Of a DNA stretch of 64,000 nucleotides, positions 7,851-16,828 are shown one piece after another. The stretch covers positions 1 through 64,000 of the forward strand of contig NZ_AUJR01000034.1 in the NCBI RefSeq assembly GCF_000424325.1, given 5' to 3'. Under the pieces are notes generated by a model. That model was not told the origin of the DNA, did no database searches, and saw only the letters and a program-made list of their open reading frames with translations. Position numbers and translations under genes: made by a program. Numbering within the stretch: position 1 is the stretch's first letter; every line of letters begins with the position of its first letter. The stretch is from [Clostridium] clostridioforme AGR2157. Its GTDB lineage: Bacteria > Bacillota > Clostridia > Lachnospirales > Lachnospiraceae.

Positions 7851-8172
7851 TGATAAAGAGGTTTGCCACGCCTCGCAAACCCGCATAAATACTGAATGTG
7901 TGGAGTAATCATTTCATCAACAAACGTGATACGCGTGCTGTCATCAAAGTGTTGATCAAGGAAGGTGTGATTGTTCGCGTGGATGATACAGATTGTTTCG
8001 GCCGCAGGGTAGATTACGTAGTACTAGGCGCGGGAAACAGGCGGGGAAGGGGCAGGCTTTGGAGTAAAACATTTCCTTGATAAACTTGACATAGACAGGC
8101 AGATGTAATAAAATCTTTTCTAGGAGACATAAGCATATGGTGTGTCCTCGAGTATAAAATAGTGATAAAGAG
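7848..8172 (+). repeat. 13-base direct repeat flanking a gene-poor segment, with a hairpin
   Basis: TAGTGATAAAGAG occurs at 7848-7860, starting at the kinase stop codon, and again at 8160-8172. A 7-base perfect stem GGTTTGC (7860-7866) / GCAAACC (7875-7881) without a T-run follows the first copy. The segment between contains only a doubtful 60-codon frame (7898-8080, GTG start, with VIKVLIKEGVIVRVDDTDCF inside) that I do not recognise and would not call a gene. Confidence 0.4.
8086..8114 (+). promoter_or_regulatory. Sigma-A-type promoter of the HPr remnant
   Basis: TTGACA (8086-8091) and TAAAAT (8109-8114) are separated by 17 bases, about 65 bases upstream of the HPr-like frame. The promoter has survived although the gene has not. 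Confidence 0.5.
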
Positions 8173-8181
8173 AATAGTACT

Positions 8182-8357
8182 ATGCTTAGTAAAAAGTTGA
8201 CAGTTGTAAATTCATCCGGGCTGCATTTCCGGCAGGCGTTCTTTCCCAAACAGCCATGAAGTTTAAGTGTGATGTTATCATCGAATGTGGAGAGAGGATG
8301 AGGGCAGCTATGGAAACCCTGTCCCAGGCAATCAAGAGCGGATTAGGTGAGATGTAA
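8182..8357 (+). pseudogene. Degenerate HPr (PTS phosphocarrier) gene
   Basis: The first frame reads MLSKKLTVVNSSGLHFR, which is the HPr start with the active-site histidine in GLHxR. It then shifts. The second frame resumes as VLSQTAMKFKCDVIIECGER and ends IKSGLGEM. Compared with a normal HLRPAGVLSQ sequence, four bases are missing after the CGG codon. The central serine-phosphorylation segment is also gone: the remainder is about 25 codons short. Known HPr proteins have 85-90 residues. It is probably non-functional. Confidence 0.6.
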
Positions 8358-8415
8358 TCAGCCTGGCGCAAGGGGAAAGCTGGTAGAGCCTTCGTAAATA
8401 GATTATGGATTAACA

Positions 8416-8443
8416 GGTGATGCTGTAAGGGCATCACCTTTTT
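8416..8443 (+). terminator. Rho-independent terminator
   Basis: A perfect 8-base stem GGTGATGC / GCATCACC with a 7-base loop is followed by five T residues. It closes the HPr remnant transcript. 8444-8653 contains no convincing gene. A 48-codon frame at 8503-8649 runs into the next ribosome binding site but has no start signal. Confidence 0.85.
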
Positions 8444-8653
8444 GTGTATAAAAATGTTGATTGTGAAAGATATACAAAAATGAACGATAAAAATTGTGTA
8501 TGATGTGGAAAAGATGTGAGTTTGCAGAAATAGCGACATATGTCGTTTGGAAGAAAGAAAAAGAATCATACAATTTACTTACACCAAGAGCTGCAGAAGC
8601 GATAAGCAAATTACTCAAAAGCTTCTGTCCACGTACAGAGAGAAGGTGAAACA

Positions 8654-9373
8654 GTGGAATCAAAGCAGGAATTTATAGAGCACATTCAAAAATTGGGGAA
8701 AGGACATTTTCATTACCTGAATGCCCTGTTTGAAAAGTGTCCGGACTATGTGATCAAACATATGAGATATATGGAGATTCCCAAAGGCTATACGCTGATC
8801 CAGGCAGGAATGCCCTGTGAATATGTGTATATTATTTTGAAGGGGAAGGTCAGCGGACTGGATTTGCAGATGCTTGGAAATGTATACATGTTTATGGAAT
8901 ATTCAGAAACTGAGGTGCTGGGAGATTATGAAGTTTTTGGAGATATTAAAGACTACCGGGTGACGATCCGCTCCACAGCCCCCTGTGAATTGCTGGCCAT
9001 TTCTGCCTCTGCATATCTTAAATGGATGAAGGAAGACATTAATGCTTTGTTTATGAGAACCCGGAATCTTATGAGCAACCTAACCTATCAAACCTCCGAA
9101 GAGCGCAAGTACCGGTTTTTGGGATGTAAGGAACGGCTGATTCTCTACCTGATTGAAGTATTTGAAAGAGTGCCCAAAAGAAGTTTCTGCAAGATAAAAA
9201 AGACGCAGCCGGAGCTCGCAGAGCGAATCGGATTTACCGTGAGAACCATTCAGAGAAATATACAAAGCCTTGAAAAGGACGGCCTGATCACAACGGAGCT
9301 CGGAAAAATATGCCTTACAAAAGAACAATATCTGAAGCTTAAGGAGCATACAAAACAAAATCTGCTCAACTGA
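8654..9373 (+). CDS. Crp/Fnr-family transcriptional regulator
   Basis: 239 residues. The N-terminal cyclic-nucleotide-binding-like beta roll is at about 25-140 (EIPKGYTLIQAGMPCEYVYI, LKGKVSGLD, LGDYEVFGD). A long helix follows, and then a C-terminal HTH_Crp domain (KTQPELAERIGFTVRTIQRN). The start is GTG with AGAAGGTG upstream. It lies 56 bases before deoD in the same orientation and probably controls the nucleoside operon. There is no cysteine cluster typical of Fnr iron-sulfur sensors, and the key cAMP-binding arginine pattern is not evident, so the ligand is unknown. Confidence 0.87.
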   Translation: MESKQEFIEHIQKLGKGHFHYLNALFEKCPDYVIKHMRYMEIPKGYTLIQAGMPCEYVYIILKGKVSGLDLQMLGNVYMFMEYSETEVLGDYEVFGDIKDYRVTIRSTAPCELLAISASAYLKWMKEDINALFMRTRNLMSNLTYQTSEERKYRFLGCKERLILYLIEVFERVPKRSFCKIKKTQPELAERIGFTVRTIQRNIQSLEKDGLITTELGKICLTKEQYLKLKEHTKQNLLN

Positions 9374-9429
9374 AATGAGTGACAGGAAATGCAGCCCATG
9401 ATGCAAAATAAGAAAAAGGAGAAAGCAAA

Positions 9430-10137
9430 GTGAAAATACCAACACCACATATTGAAGCAGGCAGGGAGCAAATTGCAAAAAGCGTATTGATGCCGGGAGA
9501 TCCCTTAAGAGCAAAATTTATTGCGGAGCGCTTCCTGGAAAATTATGAATGTGTAAACAGTGTAAGAAACATGCTGGCGTATACAGGGGAATACCGTGGA
9601 AAAAGAATCACCGTCTTTGGAAGCGGTATGGGAATGCCTTCCATTGGAATCTATTCCTACGAGCTGTTCCATTACTATGAGGTTGACCAGATTATCAGAA
9701 TCGGTACGGCAGGCTCCTTAAGTGACAAAGCAAAGCTGAGAGATGTTGTGATCGGTGTAGGGGCAAGCACAGTGACATCCTATGCCGAGCAGTACAAACT
9801 TCCGGGAGTATTCGCTCCCATAGCGGATTTCGGCCTTGCTAGAGCCGCAGCAGAAGCCGGAGAAAGGCTTGGAATTAAAACCGTAGCAGGAAATATTCTT
9901 TCCTCTGATCTTTTCTACAATGATGACCCGGGGGATATGGAAAAATGGGCGAAAATGGGCATACTGGCTGCAGAGATGGAATCCGCAGCGCTGTATATGA
10001 ACGCTGCAAGAGCAGGCAAAAAAGCCCTCTGTATACTGACGATTTCGGACGGCATCTTTACCGGAGAAGGGCTGTCCAGTGAAGAACGCCAGACAGGCTT
10101 TACAGATATGATGAAGATTGCATTGGAAATCGCATAA
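9430..10137 (+). CDS. deoD: Purine-nucleoside phosphorylase, DeoD type
   Basis: 235 residues, the normal length of hexameric DeoD phosphorylases. It carries HIEAGREQIAKSVLMPGDPL at the start, the phosphate and nucleoside loops (GSGMGMPSIGIYSYELF, IGTAGSL) and the EMESAALYMNAARAGKKALC purine-binding segment. It cleaves purine (deoxy)nucleosides with phosphate to base plus (deoxy)ribose-1-phosphate in the cytoplasm. It starts at GTG with an AAAGGAG site. Nucleoside importer genes and phosphopentomutase follow, giving a complete salvage route. Confidence 0.95.
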   Translation: MKIPTPHIEAGREQIAKSVLMPGDPLRAKFIAERFLENYECVNSVRNMLAYTGEYRGKRITVFGSGMGMPSIGIYSYELFHYYEVDQIIRIGTAGSLSDKAKLRDVVIGVGASTVTSYAEQYKLPGVFAPIADFGLARAAAEAGERLGIKTVAGNILSSDLFYNDDPGDMEKWAKMGILAAEMESAALYMNAARAGKKALCILTISDGIFTGEGLSSEERQTGFTDMMKIALEIA

Positions 10138-10155
10138 AAGAAAGCGGGTGGGCAA

Positions 10156-11193
10156 ATGAGAAAATGGGAGAGGGTAATACCTGCGGTGCTGGCTCTTTGC
10201 ATGATGACAGGCTGCGGAATGTCCCAAAAGGATGATTCTGTTTTCCGCGTCTCTATGGTTGCGGGAACAGGAGGAATTAATGATCAGTCTTTTAACCAGT
10301 CAGCCTGGGAAGGGCTGCAGTCACTGAAAGAGCATACAGGCGCAGATGTAAGGGTTCTGGAATCCAAGCAGACTGCGGATTACCTGACAAATCTGGACAG
10401 GGCAACCGATACATACAGTGACCTGATCTGGGGAATTGGGTACGATCAGGCAGACGCTCTGGCAACGATTGCGAAAATGAATCCAGATATCAGCTTTGCC
10501 ATTGTAGATACGACCTATGAGGAATGTCCCCATAATATTTCCGGCGTGACCTTCCGGGCGGAAGAGTCCTCTTTTCTGGTGGGATATATTGCAGGAATGA
10601 GCACGGCCACAGATAAGGTGGGATATGTAGGGCCTATGAAGAGCTTCAATAATGATCTTTTCCAGTACGGCTATCTTGCGGGTGTCGCCTATGCGTCAAG
10701 GGTTCGGGGCGTCCAGGTGGAAGTACAGCAGCAGTTTGCGGAAAGCTATTCTGACGCAGCCAAGGCCAAAGCAATCGCAAACAAGATGTACACAAGCGGC
10801 TGCGATATTATTTTCCATTCTGCGGGAGGCGCAGGATACGGTGTCATTGAGTCCGCAAAGGAGAACGGCGCATTTGTCATTGGCGTTGATACGGATCAGT
10901 CCTATCTTGCGCCGGAGAATGTGCTGACCTCCGCCATGAAGAATGTAAATATTGCGGTGGAACTGCTCTCTACGATGGCGATGGACGGAGAGAAGATCGG
11001 AGGAAAAACCTTCAGCTATGGACTGGCAGAGGGCTGCGTAGGCATTCCGAAAGAAATTCCGAACATGTCTCCGGAAGTTTATGAGGAAGCAATGAAAATA
11101 CAGAAAATGATCATTGACGGGAAGCTGATCCCTCCGGCAACGGAAGACGCGTATGAGACATTTCTAGCTGAATTAAAGGGACAGGAGGGATAA
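10156..11193 (+). CDS. BMP-family nucleoside-binding lipoprotein of an ABC importer
   Basis: 345 residues. The signal peptide ends in a lipobox (LCMMTGC, Cys20), so the mature protein is membrane-anchored on the outside. The body is the basic membrane protein/PnrA-like fold: VAGTGGINDQSFNQSAWEG, GIGYDQADAL, FRAEESSFLVGYIAG and the C-terminal SYGLAEGCVGIP. These proteins bind purine nucleosides. It sits 19 bases after deoD and 3 bases before the ATPase gene. Confidence 0.92.
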   Translation: MRKWERVIPAVLALCMMTGCGMSQKDDSVFRVSMVAGTGGINDQSFNQSAWEGLQSLKEHTGADVRVLESKQTADYLTNLDRATDTYSDLIWGIGYDQADALATIAKMNPDISFAIVDTTYEECPHNISGVTFRAEESSFLVGYIAGMSTATDKVGYVGPMKSFNNDLFQYGYLAGVAYASRVRGVQVEVQQQFAESYSDAAKAKAIANKMYTSGCDIIFHSAGGAGYGVIESAKENGAFVIGVDTDQSYLAPENVLTSAMKNVNIAVELLSTMAMDGEKIGGKTFSYGLAEGCVGIPKEIPNMSPEVYEEAMKIQKMIIDGKLIPPATEDAYETFLAELKGQEG

Positions 11194-11195
11194 GA

Positions 11196-12737
11196 ATGGA
11201 AGTGAGGAAAGATTATGCGGTTCAGATGCATGATATTACCATTCGATTCGGAGCCTATACTGCATTGGATAAGGTTCAGCTTGATGTAAAGAAGGGCTCT
11301 ATTCATGCGGTTTTAGGAGAAAACGGCGCCGGAAAAACAACACTTATGAATATTTTGTACGGCTTGTACCAGGCAAATGAGGGAGAAATCTATATGTATG
11401 GGGAAAAAACAGATATGAAAAATCCCAACGTTGCCATTGCCCATGGAATCGGCATGGTACACCAGCATTTCATGCTTGTGGACAATTTTACAGTTGCTCA
11501 GAATATCATTCTTGGACAGGAAACAACCAGAAAATTTGGTGTTGTGGATCTGGAATGCGCCAAAAAGAAAGTGCTGGAGCTGGTGAAAAAATACGGTCTG
11601 GAGGTAGACCCGGATGCGTATATTTCTGATATTTCCGTCGGTATGCAGCAGAGGGTGGAAATTCTGAAAACACTTTACAGAGGTGTGGATGTCCTGATTC
11701 TGGATGAGCCGACAGCCGTTCTCACCCCTCAGGAGATCAATGATCTGATTGATATTATGCACAAGCTGGTGGATGACGGAAAAACCATTATTATTATTAC
11801 CCATAAGCTGAAGGAGATTAAAGCCTCTGCCGATTACTGTACCATTATCCGGCGCGGTAAATATATTAAGACAGTGGATGTAAAGCAGGTTTCCCAGGAA
11901 GATCTGGCGGATATGATGGTGGGCCACAGAGTAAGGCTGGTGGTTGACAAGGAAAAGGCAAATCCGGGAGATGTGATTTTGGAGATCGACAACCTATCCG
12001 CCAAAGACAGCCGCGGCGTGTATGTACTGAATAACCTGTCCCTGAAGGTAAGGCGCGGGGAGATTTTCGCAATTGCGGGAATTGATGGAAACGGGCAGAA
12101 GGAGCTTGTGGAGGCCATCACGAACCTGATCCGTGTGGAAAGCGGAACCATTAAGATTAACGGCCAGAGAATTGAGAACAGGACGACCAGAGAAACTATG
12201 GACGCCAAAGTGTCTACCATTCATGAAGACAGGCAGAAACGTGGCCTGGTACTTGATTTTTCAGTAGAGGAAAACACAGTACTGGATACCTATATGAAAG
12301 CTCCCTTCTCGAAAAATGGTATACTGAATAAAAATGAAATCCGAACCTTTGCTTCCGGCCTCTTAAAAGAGTATGATGTCCGTCCGGATAACTGTGAAGC
12401 GCTTGCAATACGCGGCCTGTCCGGCGGTAATCAGCAGAAGGTCATCATCGGACGTGAAATTGCGAACAATCCCGACCTGCTCATCGCTGTGCAGCCCACA
12501 AGGGGACTGGACGTAGGCGCCATAGAATATGTGCATAAGATGCTTGTCAGAGAGCGTGACAAAGGGAAAGCGGTTCTTCTGATCTCTCTTGAGCTGGACG
12601 AAGTCATGAATGTTTCGGATACCATCGGAATCATCTACGGCGGTTCAATCCGCTGTATTGTAGAACCGGAGGAGGTAGATGAGAAAACAATCGGTTTGAT
12701 TATGGCGGGAGGTACGTTAGATGGAAAAAACAGCTAA
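11196..12737 (+). CDS. Nucleoside ABC importer, double ATPase subunit (NupO/RbsA type)
   Basis: 513 residues with two ABC domains. The first has Walker A GENGAGKTT (about 45), the degenerate signature ISVGMQQRVEILKTLYRG and Walker B VLILDEPTAVLTP. The second has a degenerate Walker A (GIDGNGQKELVEAI), signature LSGGNQQKVIIGREIA and PDLLIAVQPTRGLDVGA. Such fused ATPases energise BMP-dependent nucleoside uptake. The 3' end overlaps the first permease gene by 17 bases. Confidence 0.93.
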   Translation: MEVRKDYAVQMHDITIRFGAYTALDKVQLDVKKGSIHAVLGENGAGKTTLMNILYGLYQANEGEIYMYGEKTDMKNPNVAIAHGIGMVHQHFMLVDNFTVAQNIILGQETTRKFGVVDLECAKKKVLELVKKYGLEVDPDAYISDISVGMQQRVEILKTLYRGVDVLILDEPTAVLTPQEINDLIDIMHKLVDDGKTIIIITHKLKEIKASADYCTIIRRGKYIKTVDVKQVSQEDLADMMVGHRVRLVVDKEKANPGDVILEIDNLSAKDSRGVYVLNNLSLKVRRGEIFAIAGIDGNGQKELVEAITNLIRVESGTIKINGQRIENRTTRETMDAKVSTIHEDRQKRGLVLDFSVEENTVLDTYMKAPFSKNGILNKNEIRTFASGLLKEYDVRPDNCEALAIRGLSGGNQQKVIIGREIANNPDLLIAVQPTRGLDVGAIEYVHKMLVRERDKGKAVLLISLELDEVMNVSDTIGIIYGGSIRCIVEPEEVDEKTIGLIMAGGTLDGKNS

Positions 12738-13824
12738 ATTACTCAAGAAACCGATCACAGCGACCCTGATTGCCATCTTTTTTGGATTTCTTGTGTCTGC
12801 TGTCATTCTGGGGATGGCCGGATACAATCCGTTTTCTGCATTTGGAGCTTTGCTGAATGGTATCTTTGGCAGGCCAAAGTATATATCCAATGTCATTATT
12901 AAGAGCACTCCGCTGATCCTTACAGGAGTGAGCGTGTCCTTTGCCTATAAAATGGGATTATTTAATATCGGAGCAGAGGGGCAGTATATTGTGGGCGCTA
13001 TTGCTGCAAATATAGTGGGAATTGTCTGTGATTTCCATCCTCTGCTCCAGATTCCTCTGGTACTGCTGGCAGGCGTCCTTGCAGGAGCCATCTACGGCGG
13101 GATTGCAGGCTGGCTCAAAGCAAGATTCAGCATCAATGAGGTTATTACCGGTATCATGCTGAACTGGATCGCCTTATACCTTTCCAACTTTGTGTGCAAA
13201 ATGGAGGCCTTTCATAAGCCGGATACAGATGGTACCTACAGGATCAACGAATCCGGTTTTATCTCCTTCTTTACGAACTGGAAGACAACGGAGGCTGCCG
13301 GGGAATTTATGAAGCGGCATCCGGCGCTTGGGGATATTCTTAGGACCGATGTGAATGCAGGTATCCTGATCGCCCTTGCTCTGACGCTTGTGATCTCCTT
13401 TATTCTTTTTAAAACAACAAAGGGATATGAACTGCGGGCAGTAGGACTCAACAAAGCTGCGGCAGAATTTGCCGGAATCAATGTGAAGAGAAATATGATC
13501 CAGACCATGGTGATTGCCGGAGCGCTGGCAGGAATTGCGGCAGCAATTTCAATTTCAGGCAATAACCCCCACAATATTACACAATTATCAGCCTTTGAAT
13601 CCTACGGTTTGAATGGACTTTCCGTTGCGTTTATTGCCGGCGGCTCCCCTATCGGATGTATTTTTTCAGGCCTGCTGTTTGGCGGCTTGCTTTACGGCGG
13701 ACAGTCCGTGCAATATTTCACAGGCGCACCGTCAGAGATTATCGATATTATGATTGGCATTATTATATTCCTGATCGCATTAAAGGATATAATACGGGTT
13801 TTTGCTGAGAAATTGACGAAATGA
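12721..13824 (+). CDS. Nucleoside ABC importer permease (NupP type)
   Basis: 367 residues, polytopic, of the RbsC/BPD_transp_2 family. LILTGVSVSFAYKMGLFNIG and GAEGQYIVGAI match the conserved N-terminal helices, and GLNKAAAEFAGINVKRN is the cytoplasmic coupling loop. The ATG lies inside the end of the ATPase gene, consistent with coupled translation. It forms the membrane pore with the following permease. Confidence 0.92.
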   Translation: MEKTAKLLKKPITATLIAIFFGFLVSAVILGMAGYNPFSAFGALLNGIFGRPKYISNVIIKSTPLILTGVSVSFAYKMGLFNIGAEGQYIVGAIAANIVGIVCDFHPLLQIPLVLLAGVLAGAIYGGIAGWLKARFSINEVITGIMLNWIALYLSNFVCKMEAFHKPDTDGTYRINESGFISFFTNWKTTEAAGEFMKRHPALGDILRTDVNAGILIALALTLVISFILFKTTKGYELRAVGLNKAAAEFAGINVKRNMIQTMVIAGALAGIAAAISISGNNPHNITQLSAFESYGLNGLSVAFIAGGSPIGCIFSGLLFGGLLYGGQSVQYFTGAPSEIIDIMIGIIIFLIALKDIIRVFAEKLTK

Positions 13825-13837
13825 GGTGGATATAATC

Positions 13838-14755
13838 ATGATAAATACGATTACATTATTAATAGGCGTAACCCTGATGTATTCCACTCCTCTGATTTTT
13901 GGGGCGCTTGGAGGCGTTATATCTGAACGCTCCGGTGTAATTAATATTGGAATAGAGGGAATGATGACCATCGGCGCTTTTGTGGGGGCGGCTGTGGGCT
14001 ATTACAGCGGCAATCCATGGGCCGGCGTACTGTGCGCAGGGATTGCGGGAGGAGCTCTGGCTCTGCTTCATGGGATTGCTTCAATTTCCTTCCGGGCGGA
14101 TCAGACTATCAGCGGTGTTGCCATAAATCTGTTAGGACCGGCGCTGGCCGTGTTCTTCTGCAGGCTTACGTTTGACGGAGCTACCGTCTCTTATCCCGTT
14201 CCCAACAAGCTGCCGAAGCTTCTGGGCAGCGGCGTCAGAGGCATGAAGGCAAATCTGAATATTGACATTATGGTTCTGGTGGCATTGGCTTTTGCGGCTG
14301 CGATGTGGTTTGTTCTCTACCGTACCAAATGGGGAATGAGAATCCTTGCGGTAGGTGAGAATCCGGCAGCAGCAGATACCCTTGGCATCAATGTCTACAG
14401 AACACGGTATATCTGCGTGATCCTATCCGGCATTCTGGCTGGCATTGGCGGCTCTGCCGTAACTCTTGGGATTGTAGCGCAGTTTTCCCAGACTGCTATA
14501 GCAGGGCAGGGATTCATCGCTCTGGCGGCCGTTATTTTTGGAAAATGGAAACCACAGGGCGTATACAAAGCATGTCTGATCTTTGGCTTTGCCCAGGCTT
14601 TGACTGTGGTTCTCGGCGGCGGGGCGATTTCCATTCCAACAGAAATCCTTGCCATGCTGCCATATGTGCTGACCGTTGTAAGTCTTATTATGTTTGTAGG
14701 CAAATCGGTTGCTCCAAAAGCTGACGGCGTAGCTTATGTAAAAGGTAAGAGATAA
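13838..14755 (+). CDS. Nucleoside ABC importer permease (NupQ type)
   Basis: About 305 residues, with [20 protein letters not shown] and [18 protein letters not shown], the typical second-permease opening, and the coupling loop [19 protein letters not shown]. The ATG at 13838 is preferred over GTG 13826 because a GAGGTG site then sits at normal distance. It completes a four-component ABC importer (lipoprotein, double ATPase, two permeases). Confidence 0.92.
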   Translation: MINTITLLIGVTLMYSTPLIFGALGGVISERSGVINIGIEGMMTIGAFVGAAVGYYSGNPWAGVLCAGIAGGALALLHGIASISFRADQTISGVAINLLGPALAVFFCRLTFDGATVSYPVPNKLPKLLGSGVRGMKANLNIDIMVLVALAFAAAMWFVLYRTKWGMRILAVGENPAAADTLGINVYRTRYICVILSGILAGIGGSAVTLGIVAQFSQTAIAGQGFIALAAVIFGKWKPQGVYKACLIFGFAQALTVVLGGGAISIPTEILAMLPYVLTVVSLIMFVGKSVAPKADGVAYVKGKR

Positions 14756-14852
14756 AAAACCACTGGAAGCATCGATGTCAGATAAAAGCAGGATACAGCA
14801 AGATAGACAGAAAAGAAATAGAATCTGGAAGGTTATAAGAGGTAGGTTGAAA

Positions 14853-16043
14853 ATGAAAAAGTTTAAACGAATTTTTACAATCGTAATTGATTCCCTCGGA
14901 GCTGGCGCCCTGCCGGACGCGGGGGATTATGGAGATACAGGAGCAGACACCCTGGGACATATTTCGGAATCCATAGAGGAATTTCACATTCCGAATCTCC
15001 AGAAATTGGGAATAGCAAATCTTCATCCTTTAAAACAGGCAGAAGCTGTAGAGCATCCTCTTGGATACTATATGTATCTCAATGAGGCAAGTACCGGAAA
15101 GGACACGATGACAGGGCATTGGGAAATGATGGGGCTTCATATCACAAAGCCCTTCCGTACATTTACGGAAACCGGTTTTCCAAAGGAACTGCTGGACGAG
15201 CTGTCCAGAAGAACGGGGCGCATCATTATCGGGAATAAGAGCGCCAGCGGAACCGAAATCCTGGACGAGCTTGCAGAGGAGGAAATCGCCACAGGCCACA
15301 TGATTGTCTATACCTCTGCGGACTCTGTACTGCAGATTTGTGGAAATGAAGAAACCTTTGGATTAGAGGAGCTTTACCGCTGCTGTGAGATTGCAAGAGA
15401 GATCACCATGAAAGACCAGTGGAAGGTGGGCCGTGTCATTGCCAGACCATATGTAGGTAAGAAGAAAGGAGAATTTAAGCGCACCAGCAACCGTCATGAT
15501 TATGCGCTGAAGCCTTATGGAAGGACTGCTCTGAATGCATTAAAGGACGCGGGGTTGGACGTGATCTCCGTAGGCAAAATCTTCGATATTTTTGACGGGG
15601 AAGGCCTTACGGAATTCAATAAGTCCCAAAGCTCCGTTCATGGAATGGAGCAGACCATAGAGATAGCAGGAAGGGACTTTAAAGGTCTGTGCTATGTGAA
15701 TCTGGTGGATTTTGACGCACTGTGGGGACACCGCCGCGATGTAGAAGGGTATGCAAAGGAGCTGGAGAAATTTGACGAGAAATTAGGGGAGCTGTTGACT
15801 GTGCTTCGTGAGGATGACCTGCTGATCCTCACTGCAGACCATGGAAACGATCCTACCCATACAGGAACTGACCATACAAGAGAGCGAGTTCCCTTTATTG
15901 CCTATTCCCCGTCCATGGCAGGCTGCGGCAGGCTGGAGGATATGGAGACATTTGCTGTGATTGGCGCGACCATTGCGGAGAACTTCGGGGTTGACATGCC
16001 GGAGGGCACCATAGGAAGCTCTGTTCTTAAGGATCTTGTGTAA
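14853..16043 (+). CDS. deoB: Phosphopentomutase
   Basis: 396 residues, alkaline-phosphatase superfamily. [21 protein letters not shown] carries the first metal aspartate. Other family blocks are [11 protein letters not shown] with the catalytic threonine region, [10 protein letters not shown]-like [10 protein letters not shown], and the C-terminal [19 protein letters not shown] metal site. It converts (deoxy)ribose-1-phosphate from DeoD into the 5-phosphate. The ATG at 14853 gives the family start; the upstream ATG at 14775 would add an atypical basic extension. It closes the nucleoside salvage operon. Confidence 0.94.
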   Translation: MKKFKRIFTIVIDSLGAGALPDAGDYGDTGADTLGHISESIEEFHIPNLQKLGIANLHPLKQAEAVEHPLGYYMYLNEASTGKDTMTGHWEMMGLHITKPFRTFTETGFPKELLDELSRRTGRIIIGNKSASGTEILDELAEEEIATGHMIVYTSADSVLQICGNEETFGLEELYRCCEIAREITMKDQWKVGRVIARPYVGKKKGEFKRTSNRHDYALKPYGRTALNALKDAGLDVISVGKIFDIFDGEGLTEFNKSQSSVHGMEQTIEIAGRDFKGLCYVNLVDFDALWGHRRDVEGYAKELEKFDEKLGELLTVLREDDLLILTADHGNDPTHTGTDHTRERVPFIAYSPSMAGCGRLEDMETFAVIGATIAENFGVDMPEGTIGSSVLKDLV

Positions 16044-16094
16044 GAAAAAAGATGCCATTTTATAAAGGAATACTGTACAGAAGGATGGTAAAAC

Positions 16095-16700
16095 ATGAGT
16101 AATCATATGCTCATAGAACTGGTTGGATATATCAGCTCAATCCTGGTGCTGATTGCATTTCTTATGTCATCCGTGGTGAAGCTGAGAATTGTGAACTCTA
16201 TCGGCTCTTTTATGTTTGCTGTATATGCCTTGCTTATTCAGTCTTATCCCACAGCCTTGATGAATCTCTGTCTGGTAGGCATCAATATTTATTACCTGGT
16301 GCGTCTTAAAAAGCCTGACAGACAGTTTGACCTGATAAAAGGCAATACGGATGAAGCATTTTTCGATTATTTCCTGGAGCGCTACAGAGAGGATATAACA
16401 AGCTGCTTTCCCGGCCTGAACCTGGAGGTAAGGGGAAACGCTGCTTATCTTGTTTGCTGTGACGCAACGCCTGCAGGGCTGATGCTAGGAAACAGGCAAA
16501 AAGACGGAACTCTGGAGGTGCTGCTTGACTATTCCACACCGGCATATCGTGACTGCTCCGTGGGGGAGTATCTGTATTCAAAGCTGCAGAAGCAGGGAAT
16601 CCGTAAACTGGTATTTTCCGGAAACGAAGAAAGCCATGAAGCGTATCTAAGGAAGATGGGATTTGTCAGAGAAAATGGTGTTTATGCTAAAAAGCTGTAG
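16095..16700 (+). CDS. YgjV-like membrane domain fused to a GNAT-like domain
   Basis: 201 residues. The first 75 or so form three to four membrane helices of the YgjV type (ELVGYISSILVLIAFLMSSV, LRIVNSIGSFMFAVYALLIQ). The rest is soluble and ends with a GNAT-like acetyl-CoA-fold segment (VGEYLYSKLQKQGIRKLVFS, SHEAYLRKMGFVRE). No function is established for this combination. It follows deoB by 51 bases and may be the last gene of that transcript. Confidence 0.7.
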   Translation: MSNHMLIELVGYISSILVLIAFLMSSVVKLRIVNSIGSFMFAVYALLIQSYPTALMNLCLVGINIYYLVRLKKPDRQFDLIKGNTDEAFFDYFLERYREDITSCFPGLNLEVRGNAAYLVCCDATPAGLMLGNRQKDGTLEVLLDYSTPAYRDCSVGEYLYSKLQKQGIRKLVFSGNEESHEAYLRKMGFVRENGVYAKKL

Positions 16701-16757
16701 TAAGTATGGGGATGCTGAAACATAGAAACGGGATAGTCTCACAGACGGAATACCAAC

Positions 16758-16786
16758 TTTACATCGCTCACTAATTTGTATATAAT
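16758..16786 (+). promoter_or_regulatory. Promoter of the second HipA-like gene
   Basis: TTTACA (16758-16763) and TATAAT (16781-16786) with a 17-base spacer, 43 bases before the start codon. Confidence 0.65.
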
Positions 16787-16828
16787 TAGATCATTACAGA
16801 ACAGCTCACAAAAAAGGAGGTGCCAAAA

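Noticed and set aside
7898-8080. 60-codon GTG-initiated frame
   Set aside because: No ribosome binding site, no recognisable family, and it sits in a segment bracketed by short repeats.
8503-8649. 48-codon frame ending at the Crp-like gene's ribosome binding site
   Set aside because: Protein-like composition but no initiation signal and no family; probably chance or the end of a lost gene.
14775-14852. Upstream start for deoB
   Set aside because: The extension is basic and unlike the family; ATG 14853 gives the normal N-terminus.
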